From positions 1 through 64,000 of the forward strand of contig JABABA010000020.1 in the NCBI GenBank assembly GCA_014238415.1: a stretch of 64,000 nt of DNA, given 5' to 3'. Within the stretch, counting starts at the first letter, position 1, and every line of letters starts with the position of its first letter. Shown here piece after piece: positions 16,640 to 25,541 of the stretch. The position numbers and the translations under genes were made by a program. This stretch comes from Planctomycetota bacterium. Lineage in GTDB: Bacteria > Planctomycetota > UBA1135 > GCA-002686595. The notes below the pieces were generated by a model. It had not been told where the DNA came from. It did not search any database and was given only the letters and a program-made list of their open reading frames with translations.

Positions 16640-18292
16640 ATGACTTTGTCTCTGCGCCCAATCCTGTCCCTTTCCCTGCTTCTGTCTCCGGTGTTGGCAC
16701 AGGATCCAATTGAGGCGCCGATCTCGCGCGCCCTTGAGCGGGCCGGCCCCGAAGTCTTGGAGTACAACGATCATTTGGTTTTTCTTGCCAGCCCGTTCCT
16801 GGGTGGACGGCTGCCTGGAACTCGGGGAATGGAGATTGCCAAGGAGTATGTGGAGCACTGGTTTGACAAAGCCGGCTTGACCCCCGCCTTCGAAGGACCC
16901 GATGGTCCGCGCACCTCATTTCGTCAGCCTTTCGCCTTGGGAATGCGACGTAAGCTCGAAGAGCAGTCTTTGCGGATTGAGGGACTGACCTTGATCGCAG
17001 GCGATGACTATTCCACTACTGGGCATGGGAGTAGTGGAGACCTGGAGGGGGAGCTGTGCTTCGTGGGCTATGGCATCGAAGAGGGTCCCGATGATTATGT
17101 TGGTTTCTCAGAGGACTGCGATCTAAGTGGCAAGGTCTGCGTGTTGCTGCGCTTCGAGCCTCTCAATGTGGAAGGCCGCAGTCGCTGGGCTCGAAGGGGA
17201 TGGAGCCGGCGCGCGGGCTTTCAGGGCAAGTTCAATTCGCTGGCGGCCCATGGGGCGGCTGGGATCTTGTTGGTCAACACTCCAGGCGCAGCGGATCCCA
17301 GAGTTGACTCCCTGCTGGCAGCATCCGGAGGCTTGCAGCAGATGGTGGACCTGCCAGTGGTGCATGTGTCCACGGAGGCGGGTGCTCGAATCTTGGATCA
17401 CTGTGGGGAGGACCTTCTCGCCCTGCGTAAGGAATCCGACGATGCAGGTTGCGTACGCGATCTGGGCCGCTCCGCCAAGGTGTCATGCAAGATCTCCGAG
17501 AGCGCTTTGGTGGCCGAGAATGTAGGCGCGATTCTGCCGGGTCGTGGCTCGCTGGCCAAAGAGGTGGTGGTGGTTGGGGCGCACCTGGACCACTTGGGCA
17601 TGGGTGCCTTTGGTTCTCGGGACAGTGCAAGCGCCGGGCGCGTGCTGCATCCCGGTGCGGACGACAATGCCTCCGGCGTGGCCGGGGTGATCATGATCGC
17701 CGAGCGTATGGCAAAGACCTGGAAGAAACTGCCCGACGACGCTGAAGCACGCACGGTGCTTTTCATGGCATTCAGCGCTGAGGAGACCGGTCTCAATGGA
17801 GCGCGGCACTACACCAACGCGCCGATCCTGCCCATTGGCGACCACGCTTTGATGATCAACTTTGACATGATCGGGCGTATCGAGAACAAGCGCCTTTCGG
17901 TCTCGGGTGTGGGCACCGCGGAAGGCCTGGAGAAATGGGTCCAGCCCTTCTTTGATGCCAGTGGCTTGACCATCGTCAGTCAGGCAGGCACTCCAGCCGC
18001 CAGCGATCATTACGCCTTCTATCAAAAACGCGTTCCCGTGCTGTTTGGGATCATCGCTGACTTTCACGATGACTATCACACGCCCCGCGATGTTTCCGGA
18101 AAGATCAACCGGGTTGATGCGGTCGTGGCGACACGCATGTTCACCGAGATCGCCAGTTCCGCGGCCCTGAGGGCTGAGCCTTTTCATTTCAAGAAGGCTC
18201 CTCGGGGACGGCGTCCACCTCAACGAGCCCGACCAGGGCCTAAGCCTCCCGCAGGTTCCAAAGGTGATGGAAAAACGGCGGGGGGTGGCTAG
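16640..18292 (+). CDS. Secreted M28 family metallopeptidase with PA domain
   Basis: A dizinc aminopeptidase-like protein of 550 residues with signal peptide MTLSLRPILSLSLLLSPVLA. A protease-associated (PA) domain spans about 120-270 (GKVCVLLRFEP, AAHGAAGILLVNTPGA). The catalytic domain has the full set of M28 ligands: His315 in GAHLDHLG, PGADDNASG, the Glu pair in FSAEETGLNG, NFDMIGR and the last His in DDYHTPRD. The C-terminus is a basic Pro/Arg/Gly-rich tail of about 35 residues. It probably trims peptides outside the cytoplasm. Nearby M1 and JAMM genes on the opposite strand make this a peptidase-rich stretch. Confidence 0.93.
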   Translation: MTLSLRPILSLSLLLSPVLAQDPIEAPISRALERAGPEVLEYNDHLVFLASPFLGGRLPGTRGMEIAKEYVEHWFDKAGLTPAFEGPDGPRTSFRQPFALGMRRKLEEQSLRIEGLTLIAGDDYSTTGHGSSGDLEGELCFVGYGIEEGPDDYVGFSEDCDLSGKVCVLLRFEPLNVEGRSRWARRGWSRRAGFQGKFNSLAAHGAAGILLVNTPGAADPRVDSLLAASGGLQQMVDLPVVHVSTEAGARILDHCGEDLLALRKESDDAGCVRDLGRSAKVSCKISESALVAENVGAILPGRGSLAKEVVVVGAHLDHLGMGAFGSRDSASAGRVLHPGADDNASGVAGVIMIAERMAKTWKKLPDDAEARTVLFMAFSAEETGLNGARHYTNAPILPIGDHALMINFDMIGRIENKRLSVSGVGTAEGLEKWVQPFFDASGLTIVSQAGTPAASDHYAFYQKRVPVLFGIIADFHDDYHTPRDVSGKINRVDAVVATRMFTEIASSAALRAEPFHFKKAPRGRRPPQRARPGPKPPAGSKGDGKTAGGG

Positions 18293-18303
18293 GTACACCT
18301 AGC

Positions 18304-18337
18304 CGCGCTAGAGCTGCGATTCAGCTCAGCTAGCGCG
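18304..18337. terminator. Hairpin between convergent genes
   Basis: CGCGCTAG (18304-18311) pairs with CTAGCGCG (18330-18337), and AGCTG pairs with CAGCT inside it around a 5-base loop, leaving CAG bulged. There is no T-tract on either side, so it may stop transcription weakly or mark processed 3' ends of the convergent peptidase mRNAs. Confidence 0.45.
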
Positions 18338-18385
18338 TGCAAGGTGAGGATTCTGCCCAGACCAAGGGCCGGAAACAGATCAAGG

Positions 18386-20779
18386 TCAGTCCTTGTCCTC
18401 GGCGTCCTCGCTACCTTGTTGGTTGTCCTCTTCCTGTTGTGCTTGCTCGTCCTGGCGCTTCGCCTCGTCACGTGCAGCGCGCATGGGGTTCTTGCTATCC
18501 CTTTCCGCGTCCCGCAGCTGGATGCGTCCTTTTTCAATGCGCGGGGGCCAATGATCGTTGGTTTCATCCGCATCTGCGATCTCGCTCATGGGATCGAGTT
18601 CGATGCTCTGAATCGTTCCTTCGGTCACCAAGAGCTTGGCTATGCGCCGGGAGTTTTCTTGCCAGATCTGGGCCGGCAGGTTGATCTGGGACGTGCTGCC
18701 GTCGTCGTAGTGGATTGCCAGGTGTACGGGCATGGGCACGCCGCCCACGTCCTCCAACTCGAGCTCATAGAAATTCAGCGGTAGGGCCAGGAGACCTCGA
18801 TCCTCCTCGCTGAGTTTCTTCAGAAGCGCCTCATACTTGCGCTCATCTCTTGGGGTTACATCCAGCGGGTCGAACTTGTTGTAGAAGTCCAAGAGACGCG
18901 GGAAGCGGTCGCTGCGCTTGGGGCTCTGGGCATGGCGCTTGCGGGTCAGGGAGACCCTGTCAGCGTCGCGCTTCTTTCGCTTCAAGTTGTTTTCAATATT
19001 CGGGTCGCCACTTGTCACCGTCCAGTGGGTCAGGCCCGTAATCGCCTGGTCCACATGGTCAGTTGAATAGAACCAACTGCGCCAGAACCAATCCAGGTCC
19101 ACGGCTGACGCATCTTCCAGGGTGCGGAACAGGTCCGCCGGCTCGGGGCGACGAAATGCCCAGCGACGACTGTACTCCCGGAAGGAGAAATCAAACAGTT
19201 CGCGTCCCATGACAGTCTCGCGCAGGATGTTGAGTGCTGTGGCTGGCTTGGCATAGGCGTTGTTGCCAAATTGCAGCAAGCTCTCTGAGTTGGTCATGAT
19301 CGGAACCTGTTTCTCATCAATCATGAAGCTCACGATGTCGTCGGGCACTCCACGACGGGATGGGTAGTCCTCTGAAAAGGACTGCTCGGCAAGGAACTGC
19401 ACAAAGGTGTTCAATCCCTCGTCCATCCAGGTCCATTGGCGCTCGTCGGAGTTGATGATCATCGGGAACCAGTTGTGTCCCACTTCGTGGATGATGACTC
19501 CGATCAAGCCGTGCTTGGTGCGCGCGCTGTAGGTGCCGTCTTTCTCCGGGCGCGGGCCGTTGAAGCAGATCATGGGGTATTCCATGCCTCCGACCGGTCC
19601 GTTGACACTGATAGCCACGGGGTAGGGGTAGGGAATGGCGTGATGCGAGTACACATCCAGAGTGTGGGCCACTGCGTGGGTTGAGTAGCGGCTCCAGAGG
19701 GGTTCGCCCTCAGGCGGGAAGTAGGACATGGCCCAGACGCGACCCGCGCCCTTGACATCGTGTCCAAAAGCGTCCCAGGCGAAACGCCGCGAGGATGCCC
19801 AGGCAAAGTCCCGGACCTTCTGTGCGTGGAACTCCCAGGTCTTGGTGCCGGTTGGCTTGCCCTTGGTGCGCTCGGCAGCTTCTTCAGGAGTCACGATCAG
19901 AGTCGGCTCGCCCGCTTCCCATGCTGTGGCCAATCGTTCTTGCCAGATGGGCTCCAGCACTTCGTCGGGATTCTGCAGGACCCCGGTGGAAGCGACCACA
20001 TGATCATCAGGCACGGTGATGCGCACCTGGTAGTCGCCGAATTCCAATGTGAACTCTCCATTGCCCAGAAATTGCTTGTTCTGCCAGCCTGCATAGTCGG
20101 TGTAGGCGCAGAGGCGTGGATACCAGTGGGCGATTTCAAACAGTCGTGTGCCATCGTCGAATTCCTCGTACCCCGTGCGTGCGCGGATGCGCTTGGAGTG
20201 ATTGATCAGATAAGTCCAGCTGATCTGGAAATCTGTGCTCGCGCCGCTGACCAGAGGCTCAGGCAGGTCGATACGCATCATGGTGTCGTTGATCGTGTGA
20301 TCCAGCTTGTCGCCTGCTCCATCGCTTACATCGATGATCGTGCAGGAACCGTCGAACTCGAGTCTTGAGAGCAAGGAGTGCAACTCGCGGTAGGACATGC
20401 TGTCCATGTCTGGTGCCAAATGACTGAGCGCCCCGTGAGATGCGGGACTGAGCTGGTTGGGATCGATCTGCAGCCAGAGGTAGCGCAGCGTGTCAGGTGA
20501 CTGGTTGTGGTAGGTGATGTGTTCACGGCCAGTGATGCGCCCAGCGGTTTCGTCCAGGGCCACATCGATTTCATAGTCGACCTTCTGCTGCCAGTAGGCG
20601 TTGCCCGGTGAACCGGATGCAGTTCGCTGGGCATTCGGCGTGGGCAGAATCTCGTCCAACTGCCGGAATCGATCTTCTGGTCTGTCGTCGAATGCTGTGG
20701 CAGAAAAGAAACTCGCGGCGCTGAGAGCGCTCACGAAAATCAGAGGCAGTGGGGATATACGCATGGAGCAGAGTTTCAT
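18386..20779 (-). CDS. Secreted M1 family metallopeptidase
   Basis: A gluzincin aminopeptidase-like protein of 797 residues. The zinc site HEVGHNW begins at about residue 431, and the third ligand Glu lies 18 residues on in WMDEGLNTFVQ, the M1 spacing HExxH-x18-E. The exopeptidase motif is GGMEYP in place of GAMEN, common in bacterial M1 members that lack strict aminopeptidase activity. The N-terminal beta domain starts around YEIDVALDE. The C-terminal 100 residues after the helical domain form a beta domain and a charged disordered tail. The start is uncertain between 20797, 20779 and 20764, all giving a signal peptide. It is probably periplasmic. Confidence 0.92.
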   Translation of the reverse strand: MKLCSMRISPLPLIFVSALSAASFFSATAFDDRPEDRFRQLDEILPTPNAQRTASGSPGNAYWQQKVDYEIDVALDETAGRITGREHITYHNQSPDTLRYLWLQIDPNQLSPASHGALSHLAPDMDSMSYRELHSLLSRLEFDGSCTIIDVSDGAGDKLDHTINDTMMRIDLPEPLVSGASTDFQISWTYLINHSKRIRARTGYEEFDDGTRLFEIAHWYPRLCAYTDYAGWQNKQFLGNGEFTLEFGDYQVRITVPDDHVVASTGVLQNPDEVLEPIWQERLATAWEAGEPTLIVTPEEAAERTKGKPTGTKTWEFHAQKVRDFAWASSRRFAWDAFGHDVKGAGRVWAMSYFPPEGEPLWSRYSTHAVAHTLDVYSHHAIPYPYPVAISVNGPVGGMEYPMICFNGPRPEKDGTYSARTKHGLIGVIIHEVGHNWFPMIINSDERQWTWMDEGLNTFVQFLAEQSFSEDYPSRRGVPDDIVSFMIDEKQVPIMTNSESLLQFGNNAYAKPATALNILRETVMGRELFDFSFREYSRRWAFRRPEPADLFRTLEDASAVDLDWFWRSWFYSTDHVDQAITGLTHWTVTSGDPNIENNLKRKKRDADRVSLTRKRHAQSPKRSDRFPRLLDFYNKFDPLDVTPRDERKYEALLKKLSEEDRGLLALPLNFYELELEDVGGVPMPVHLAIHYDDGSTSQINLPAQIWQENSRRIAKLLVTEGTIQSIELDPMSEIADADETNDHWPPRIEKGRIQLRDAERDSKNPMRAARDEAKRQDEQAQQEEDNQQGSEDAEDKD

Positions 20780-20842
20780 GGGGATCGGGGGGGCCATTCT
20801 AGCCCCTTGGATTGGGAGTCGAGGGTGGGGCTGAGTCCCCGG

Positions 20843-21289
20843 TCAGGTAGAACTTGCGAAAGGTTGACCCGGGGCCTGCGTCGCTTCTTGTGGATGGATC
20901 TCCTGACGCTCCAGCAACTCGAATACGCCCCCTTTCAGGCTCCAGAGACTGCACAGGGCGCTCCTTCTGTCAGAGCTGAGCCCCACAATCAGGCACAGGC
21001 CGCCTTCCCAGCCAGCTTCACGATCTGCTGGACTTGGAGTGCTGTCTCCTCCGGGATGACTGTGCCAGCTTCCGACCCAGGCATTTCCTTCCAGCGCACG
21101 CGCAACATCTTCTGCCGCCATTTCAAAGTGCCCCTCGTCCTTTGTGCGATTAGGCAGCTGCACTGAGTGCAATCCTCGATCCCCCTGATCCACGAGGATC
21201 CCGCAGGCCTCCAGTGGCAGCGAGGTTTTCCCCGCGCGCATCAACTCCTCACAAAGCTCCTTGGTCAGCAACTCTGAAACAGAACTCAT
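20843..21289 (-). CDS. JAMM/MPN+ (M67-like) metalloprotease
   Basis: A small stand-alone JAB1/MPN protein of 148 residues. The JAMM zinc motif is complete: the upstream Glu in PLEACGIL, then HSHPGGDSTPSPAD, matching HxH-x7-S-x2-D. Bacterial members remove C-terminal tails from ubiquitin-like sulfur carriers (ThiS/MoaD type) or cleave peptides such as NlpC/P60 substrates. No sulfur-carrier, ThiF/MoeB or cysteine synthase gene lies nearby, so the partner is unknown. It lies upstream of the M1 gene on the same strand, separated by about 60 bases. Confidence 0.88.
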   Translation of the reverse strand: MSSVSELLTKELCEELMRAGKTSLPLEACGILVDQGDRGLHSVQLPNRTKDEGHFEMAAEDVARALEGNAWVGSWHSHPGGDSTPSPADREAGWEGGLCLIVGLSSDRRSALCSLWSLKGGVFELLERQEIHPQEATQAPGQPFASST

Positions 21290-21323
21290 GGCCCCAGCCT
21301 AGCGCAATCCTCTGGGTCAAGAT

Positions 21324-21362
21324 AAAAACTCGGGGCCTTCCCTTGGTAGGGAAGGCCCCGAG
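21324..21362 (-). terminator. Strong intrinsic terminator
   Basis: A perfect 15-bp stem (21329-21343 with 21348-21362) around a TGGT loop, followed on the minus strand by five T (21324-21328). It ends the glycine-rich protein gene upstream and insulates it from the JAMM gene. Confidence 0.93.
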
Positions 21363-21388
21363 CGAGTCAGAGAGATGGCTGGAGGTGC

Positions 21389-22162
21389 CTAGATTCCACC
21401 GCGGTTGCCACCGCGCCGGTTGTTGCCGCGGTTGTCGCCACCGCCGCCACCACCGCCGCCACCACGGCCGAAGCCCCAGTTGTCGTTGCCGTAATCGGCT
21501 TGGTAGGTCTCGTACTGGCTCGCGCTGAGGAAACCCTGCAGGGAGGTGGCAGAGGCTTCGCGAATATCGGTCATGCCCTGGCGCATCATGTCGCGGCTGT
21601 CCGAACCCCATCCCATTTCTCGGATGTCGCTCATGAGTTGACTCTGAGCGCTGCGTGCTTCGGTCAGGGTCGTGCGCATGCTGGCCAGTTGGTTATTGTC
21701 CAGGCCGAGCTTTTCGCTCATTTCGGAGAGCCTGTCTTCCATGCGCTTTTCTTCGCGCTCGGCCCGTTCGGCATCGCGCTCTTCGCGCTCTCGCGCGCGG
21801 ATCGCGTCGTTCGCGTTTTCCACCCAGCTCTCAAAGTTCGGAGGCATGGCGGCGGCAGGGTTGTTGAGTTGGGCCATGTACTGCTTGAGCTGGTCCATCA
21901 CATCATCCATGTCCACGGCGTCAGCGGGGGGGACTTCCCGTCGCACGGCGGCCTGTGCCACCTCCATTTCCATTTCGTCGAGACGGGAATTGATCTTCTT
22001 GAACTGGGTCATGATCTCGGAAAGGTCCACTTCAGTGGGCTCGGTTCCGAGTGCTTGGTTGGTTTCCACAGTGTTGGACACCATCAGGACGCTGCTCAAG
22101 GCGGCGCCTGCAAGTCCAGAGAATAGGCCGATGGCGGCCACAAGGGGGAGTGAGTTGTTCAT
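21389..22162 (-). CDS. Exported coiled-coil protein with Gly/Arg-rich tail
   Basis: A 257-residue protein of unknown family. It begins with a membrane anchor or signal (MNNSLPLVAAIGLFSGLAGA) and has two predicted coiled-coil segments (about 45-75 and 110-165, the latter dense in Arg and Glu). The C-terminal part, DIREASATSLQGFLSASQYETY, resembles the LTxxQ-like or Spy-like helical repeats that end in Q-Y, but I cannot confirm that. The last 30 residues are almost only Gly, Arg and Asn, encoded by CCG-type repeats. It ends at a strong terminator and is preceded by another glycine-rich protein gene on the same strand, possibly one operon with the LytTR system further upstream. Confidence 0.65.
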   Translation of the reverse strand: MNNSLPLVAAIGLFSGLAGAALSSVLMVSNTVETNQALGTEPTEVDLSEIMTQFKKINSRLDEMEMEVAQAAVRREVPPADAVDMDDVMDQLKQYMAQLNNPAAAMPPNFESWVENANDAIRAREREERDAERAEREEKRMEDRLSEMSEKLGLDNNQLASMRTTLTEARSAQSQLMSDIREMGWGSDSRDMMRQGMTDIREASATSLQGFLSASQYETYQADYGNDNWGFGRGGGGGGGGGDNRGNNRRGGNRGGI

Positions 22163-22248
22163 GGTAAAAAGGGTGTGTGGGTAGTGGTTGGATGTGAAGG
22201 GACCGATTGTCTGGGTAGTCGGATCCTTGGAGAGAGGTGTTCGAGGAA

Positions 22249-23310
22249 TTACTCAGCGCTGACGGTGATCTCGATCTTGATTTCGCCTTCGGTGCTCGAA
22301 CTCATGGACATCTCACGGTCGTTTCTGGACATGTTGCGTTCCATGTCCTGGATGAAGTCGCCTTCAAGGCTCAAGCTTACGGCCCGCTGTTCTTTGGGGG
22401 ACCAGAGCAGGTGACCCTCGAGTTCCAATTCGACGATGGTTTCGGGGATCGCGAGGATGTTGCCTGTGGGCAGGGACCAGAAGCCTCCGCCGCCACCTCG
22501 GCCGCCGCGGCCGCGGAATTCGCGCTCGGGCAGGGTGCCCTCCGCTTCCAGTTCGAGGCTGATCACGATGCACTCGACTCCATCGACTTCTTCGGTCTTG
22601 TCGGTCCAGGTGGCTTCCCCTTCCCAGTCAAGATTCTTCATGGCTCCGCCGTTGAAGCCGCCGCGACCCCCGCGCGAGCCGCCGCGACGACCGCCGCCTC
22701 CACGTTCGCCTCGTTCCCCGCGCTCGCCTTGCGGTTCGGGACGACCAAAGAGAGATTCTTCCAGGCCCAGGCCCAGGCCCGTGATCAGGTCTTCTGCCTC
22801 CAGATCCCATGAGTCGCCTTCTTCCAGCTCTTCGTCAGACAGCAGGGAGTCTAGTTCCTGGGTCAGCATGAGTGAGGCGAAGTCGGTGCCCTCGGGTTCG
22901 TCGCCCTCCTTGATTTCGTATTCCATGTCGCCGTTCTTGGCCAGGGAGAGTTCAAGTACGAGCCCTTCGGATTCGCTGCTGCGTTCGAAGTCCCGGGGCT
23001 CATCGCGGAAGGTCATGGAGCCTTCCATGGAGATCGTTTCCAGGGTACGGAGCACTTTGGTGGGCGCTCCATCCGTGTGGGCCAGGACCTTGTCCAGGGT
23101 GGTGATGGTCAATTCGCGCTCGCTGGCACCGCCGCCGCCAAAACCACCTTCGCGTTCTTCTCCGTCAATCACCACCACCATGTCGACGACCTCAGAGGAA
23201 ATTGTCATGACCCTTTCCACGCGCAGGGTGCGGTCGGCGCTGTAGTCGGTTGTGAGGCGTGTGCCCAGGAGGGCGAGGGGAGAGAGCAGCAGGCAGGTAA
23301 GGATCTTCAT
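22249..23310 (-). CDS. Secreted protein with Gly/Arg-rich segment, unknown
   Basis: A 353-residue exported protein starting MKILTCLLLSPLALLG. The frame extends 11 codons upstream, but M at 23310 gives the signal peptide. Much of the rest looks like beta strands with alternating charge (KVLRTLETISMEGSMTF, ECIVISLELEAEG, ETIVELELEGHLLW), as in an outer-membrane-associated or lipocalin-like barrel. Two Gly/Arg-rich inserts interrupt it (about 205-225 and 265-280), plus a short Gly run near residue 60. The tail is Ser/Met-rich. No family was recognised. Its location just downstream of the two-component genes suggests, but does not show, regulation by them. Confidence 0.6.
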   Translation of the reverse strand: MKILTCLLLSPLALLGTRLTTDYSADRTLRVERVMTISSEVVDMVVVIDGEEREGGFGGGGASERELTITTLDKVLAHTDGAPTKVLRTLETISMEGSMTFRDEPRDFERSSESEGLVLELSLAKNGDMEYEIKEGDEPEGTDFASLMLTQELDSLLSDEELEEGDSWDLEAEDLITGLGLGLEESLFGRPEPQGERGERGERGGGGRRGGSRGGRGGFNGGAMKNLDWEGEATWTDKTEEVDGVECIVISLELEAEGTLPEREFRGRGGRGGGGGFWSLPTGNILAIPETIVELELEGHLLWSPKEQRAVSLSLEGDFIQDMERNMSRNDREMSMSSSTEGEIKIEITVSAE

Positions 23311-23456
23311 GATGTTTCTGGGGGGAGCAAGAAGTTGATCCATCCATGATCGGTGCTCCGGGTGGGTAGGGCAACCCCGTTTGTGTACCCCGTCGCCAGC
23401 GGGGGGAAGCCTGTTGTGAGCGGGGATCCTGGGAACGGTAGAGGTCCGAGCTGGCC

Positions 23457-24170
23457 CTAGAGCAAGCTCCGGCGCACTTCCGCCGCCCGGGCGCGGCTGA
23501 CCGGCACCCGCGAGCCGTCCCCGAGCAGCAACTCCTTCGCCCCTCCTGGGAGCGAATGCAGTTCTCTTACCTGCTCCAAACGCACGATGGCCGAGCGGTG
23601 CACTCGCAGGAACCCATGGGGTAGCAATGCTTCTTCCATGCGACTCATGGATTCGCGCATCAGCCGCTCCCCGTCAGTCGTGTGCAACTGGACGTACTGG
23701 TCGGCGGACTCGACCCACAACAGGTCCTGCACCATGACCACTTCGACGCGCCCTTCACGCCGCAGGACCAGGCGGGTTCCAGTATCAGTTCCATCTCGGG
23801 AAGCCATGCGCTCGCGCACCCGTCCCAGGGCGGCGGCGAAGCGCGAGCGGTCGTAGGGTTTCAACAGGTAGTCAATGGCTTGCACTTCAAAAGCAGCTAC
23901 CGCGAACTCTGGGTGGGCCGTGGCAAAAACCACTGCGGGCGGTGCTGCGCTGCCTAGGGAACGCACCACCTCGATGCCGCTCATCATTGGCATTTCCACA
24001 TCAAGCAGGGCCAGGTCCACATCCGCCTGGCTCAGGCGCTCGAAGGCCTCCTTTCCGTCGCGGCAGACCGCAACCAATTCAAGGCCCGGTTCAGACTCCA
24101 CCAGTGAGACCAACTCGCTTCGGGTCAGGGGCTCGTCGTCCGCCACCAGTACGCGCAGGGTCAGGGTCAT
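23457..24170 (-). CDS. LytTR-family response regulator
   Basis: A 237-residue regulator. The receiver domain has the acidic pair DD11-12, phospho-acceptor Asp57 in LALLDVEMPMMSG, FATAHPEFA (Thr switch) and the Lys in YLLKPYD. The C-terminal LytTR DNA-binding domain (about 135-235) shows LLWVESADQYVQLHT and HGFLRVHRSAIVRL, both hallmark segments. The start overlaps the kinase stop by 4 bases, so the pair is co-translated. Targets cannot be read directly; the secreted-protein genes just downstream on the same strand are natural candidates. Confidence 0.93.
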   Translation of the reverse strand: MTLTLRVLVADDEPLTRSELVSLVESEPGLELVAVCRDGKEAFERLSQADVDLALLDVEMPMMSGIEVVRSLGSAAPPAVVFATAHPEFAVAAFEVQAIDYLLKPYDRSRFAAALGRVRERMASRDGTDTGTRLVLRREGRVEVVMVQDLLWVESADQYVQLHTTDGERLMRESMSRMEEALLPHGFLRVHRSAIVRLEQVRELHSLPGGAKELLLGDGSRVPVSRARAAEVRRSLL

Positions 24171-25531
24171 GGGCTCGTGTTCAGAGGGAGGCGCAGGCGG
24201 ACCCGGGTACCACCGGGGGTATCACCATGGCCTAGATTTTCGAGGTTCATGCTGGCCCGGCCGCCGAATGCTGCAGCCAGACGCGCGCGGGTGTTGGTTA
24301 GACCTATACCCTGGCCTTGACCAAGTTCCAGGATGTCGTCTCCAAAAGAGCCTCCATTGCAGGTCACATCCAGGATCAGGTCTTTGGCATCACTTGTGGC
24401 CTCAAGATGAATCTCAATTGGCTCCGAGCTGTTGCTGACCACATGGCGCACGCAGTTCTCTACCAGGGGCAGCAGAATCAGGGGTGGAACTGTCTTGGTC
24501 TTGAGGTCCGTCGGAATCGTGATCCTGTCCACGATGCGATCCCCATAACGTAATTGCTCCAGGTCGAGATAACTGCGGCACAGATCGGCTTCTTCCTCCA
24601 GAGAGCTTTTCCCCCCAGGGGACCGGTCCAGGGTGACCCTCAGGAGATCTCCCAGGGTCACGAGTGCCGTGCGCGCTTCGGCGTTGCGCTCAGCTCCCAC
24701 CAGGGCACCCACCGAGTGCAGGGCGTTGAACAAGAAGTGCGGTCGCAGTTGGGATTCGAGGGCGGAGAGGCGCGCCTCTCCCAGTTCAGCTGCAAGGGAG
24801 GCGTGCTCCAGGGAGAGCCGTGCCGTTTGGCGTCGATTTCGTTGGGATCTCAGGTAGCTTGCGCCAGCCCCGCACAGGAGCAAGAGGAAGGCATGGGTCA
24901 GGAGTCGGTCAAGCAGCCCATCGGACTGGTTTCTCCCTGGGAAACCTCGGCGTCGGTCGTTGTCCAGAGGATTGCGACCGGCACCGCGTTCGCTTCTGGG
25001 CCGACGGTCTTCGCCACGTCGGGCTCCTTGGCGTCGATCTTCGGGGCGGGGCCTTTCATCATCGGTTCCCTCGTTGCGTTGCTCTTGGGGTGTCGTCCGC
25101 ATCTGTTCGCGCTGCTCTTGGCGTAGCGCCATGAGTTGTTCGAAGTCAACGGACTTGGGGAGCTCCGGCCGAATGTTGTTCCATGCAATTCCAACACTCC
25201 AGGCCGCGCCCAGAGCAAGGACTCCATGGGCCGCAAGTTGCTTGCCTGTAGACCACCGCGCCGCCAAGCTCATCAAGGGCGCGATGGCCAACAGGGCTAC
25301 CAAGGCCCAAAGCCCCCAGCGAATCGACTGGCTCAACCAAAAAGCCTGCCAGTTGAACATCTTGAGTAGATCAGCATTGCGGGAGGACGTGAACAGCCCG
25401 CGGAACTCCAGGGTGCTGGCACCGGCGAACAAGAGCACTCCGATCAGTGCAAGGAGCCAACGGCCAGACCAGGACAACAACAGACGCTCCAAGCGTCCGG
25501 GGATTTGGTCTTTGGTGGGAAGCGCAGACAT
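24167..25531 (-). CDS. LytS/AlgZ-type membrane sensor histidine kinase
   Basis: A 454-residue kinase partner of the LytTR regulator. Four hydrophobic segments (about 28-45, 70-90, 100-118, 210-225) surround a long charged loop with many Arg, Glu and Pro (about 130-205), probably the sensing part. The His_kinase domain (PF06580) follows: phospho-acceptor His265 in LRPHFLFNALHSVGAL, and an HATPase_c domain with the N box PLVENCVRH and the G box GQGIGLTNTRARL. The loop is disordered and lacks a known sensor domain, so the signal is unknown. Confidence 0.92.
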   Translation of the reverse strand: MSALPTKDQIPGRLERLLLSWSGRWLLALIGVLLFAGASTLEFRGLFTSSRNADLLKMFNWQAFWLSQSIRWGLWALVALLAIAPLMSLAARWSTGKQLAAHGVLALGAAWSVGIAWNNIRPELPKSVDFEQLMALRQEQREQMRTTPQEQRNEGTDDERPRPEDRRQGARRGEDRRPRSERGAGRNPLDNDRRRGFPGRNQSDGLLDRLLTHAFLLLLCGAGASYLRSQRNRRQTARLSLEHASLAAELGEARLSALESQLRPHFLFNALHSVGALVGAERNAEARTALVTLGDLLRVTLDRSPGGKSSLEEEADLCRSYLDLEQLRYGDRIVDRITIPTDLKTKTVPPLILLPLVENCVRHVVSNSSEPIEIHLEATSDAKDLILDVTCNGGSFGDDILELGQGQGIGLTNTRARLAAAFGGRASMNLENLGHGDTPGGTRVRLRLPLNTSP

Positions 25532-25541
25532 GGGTAGAGAG

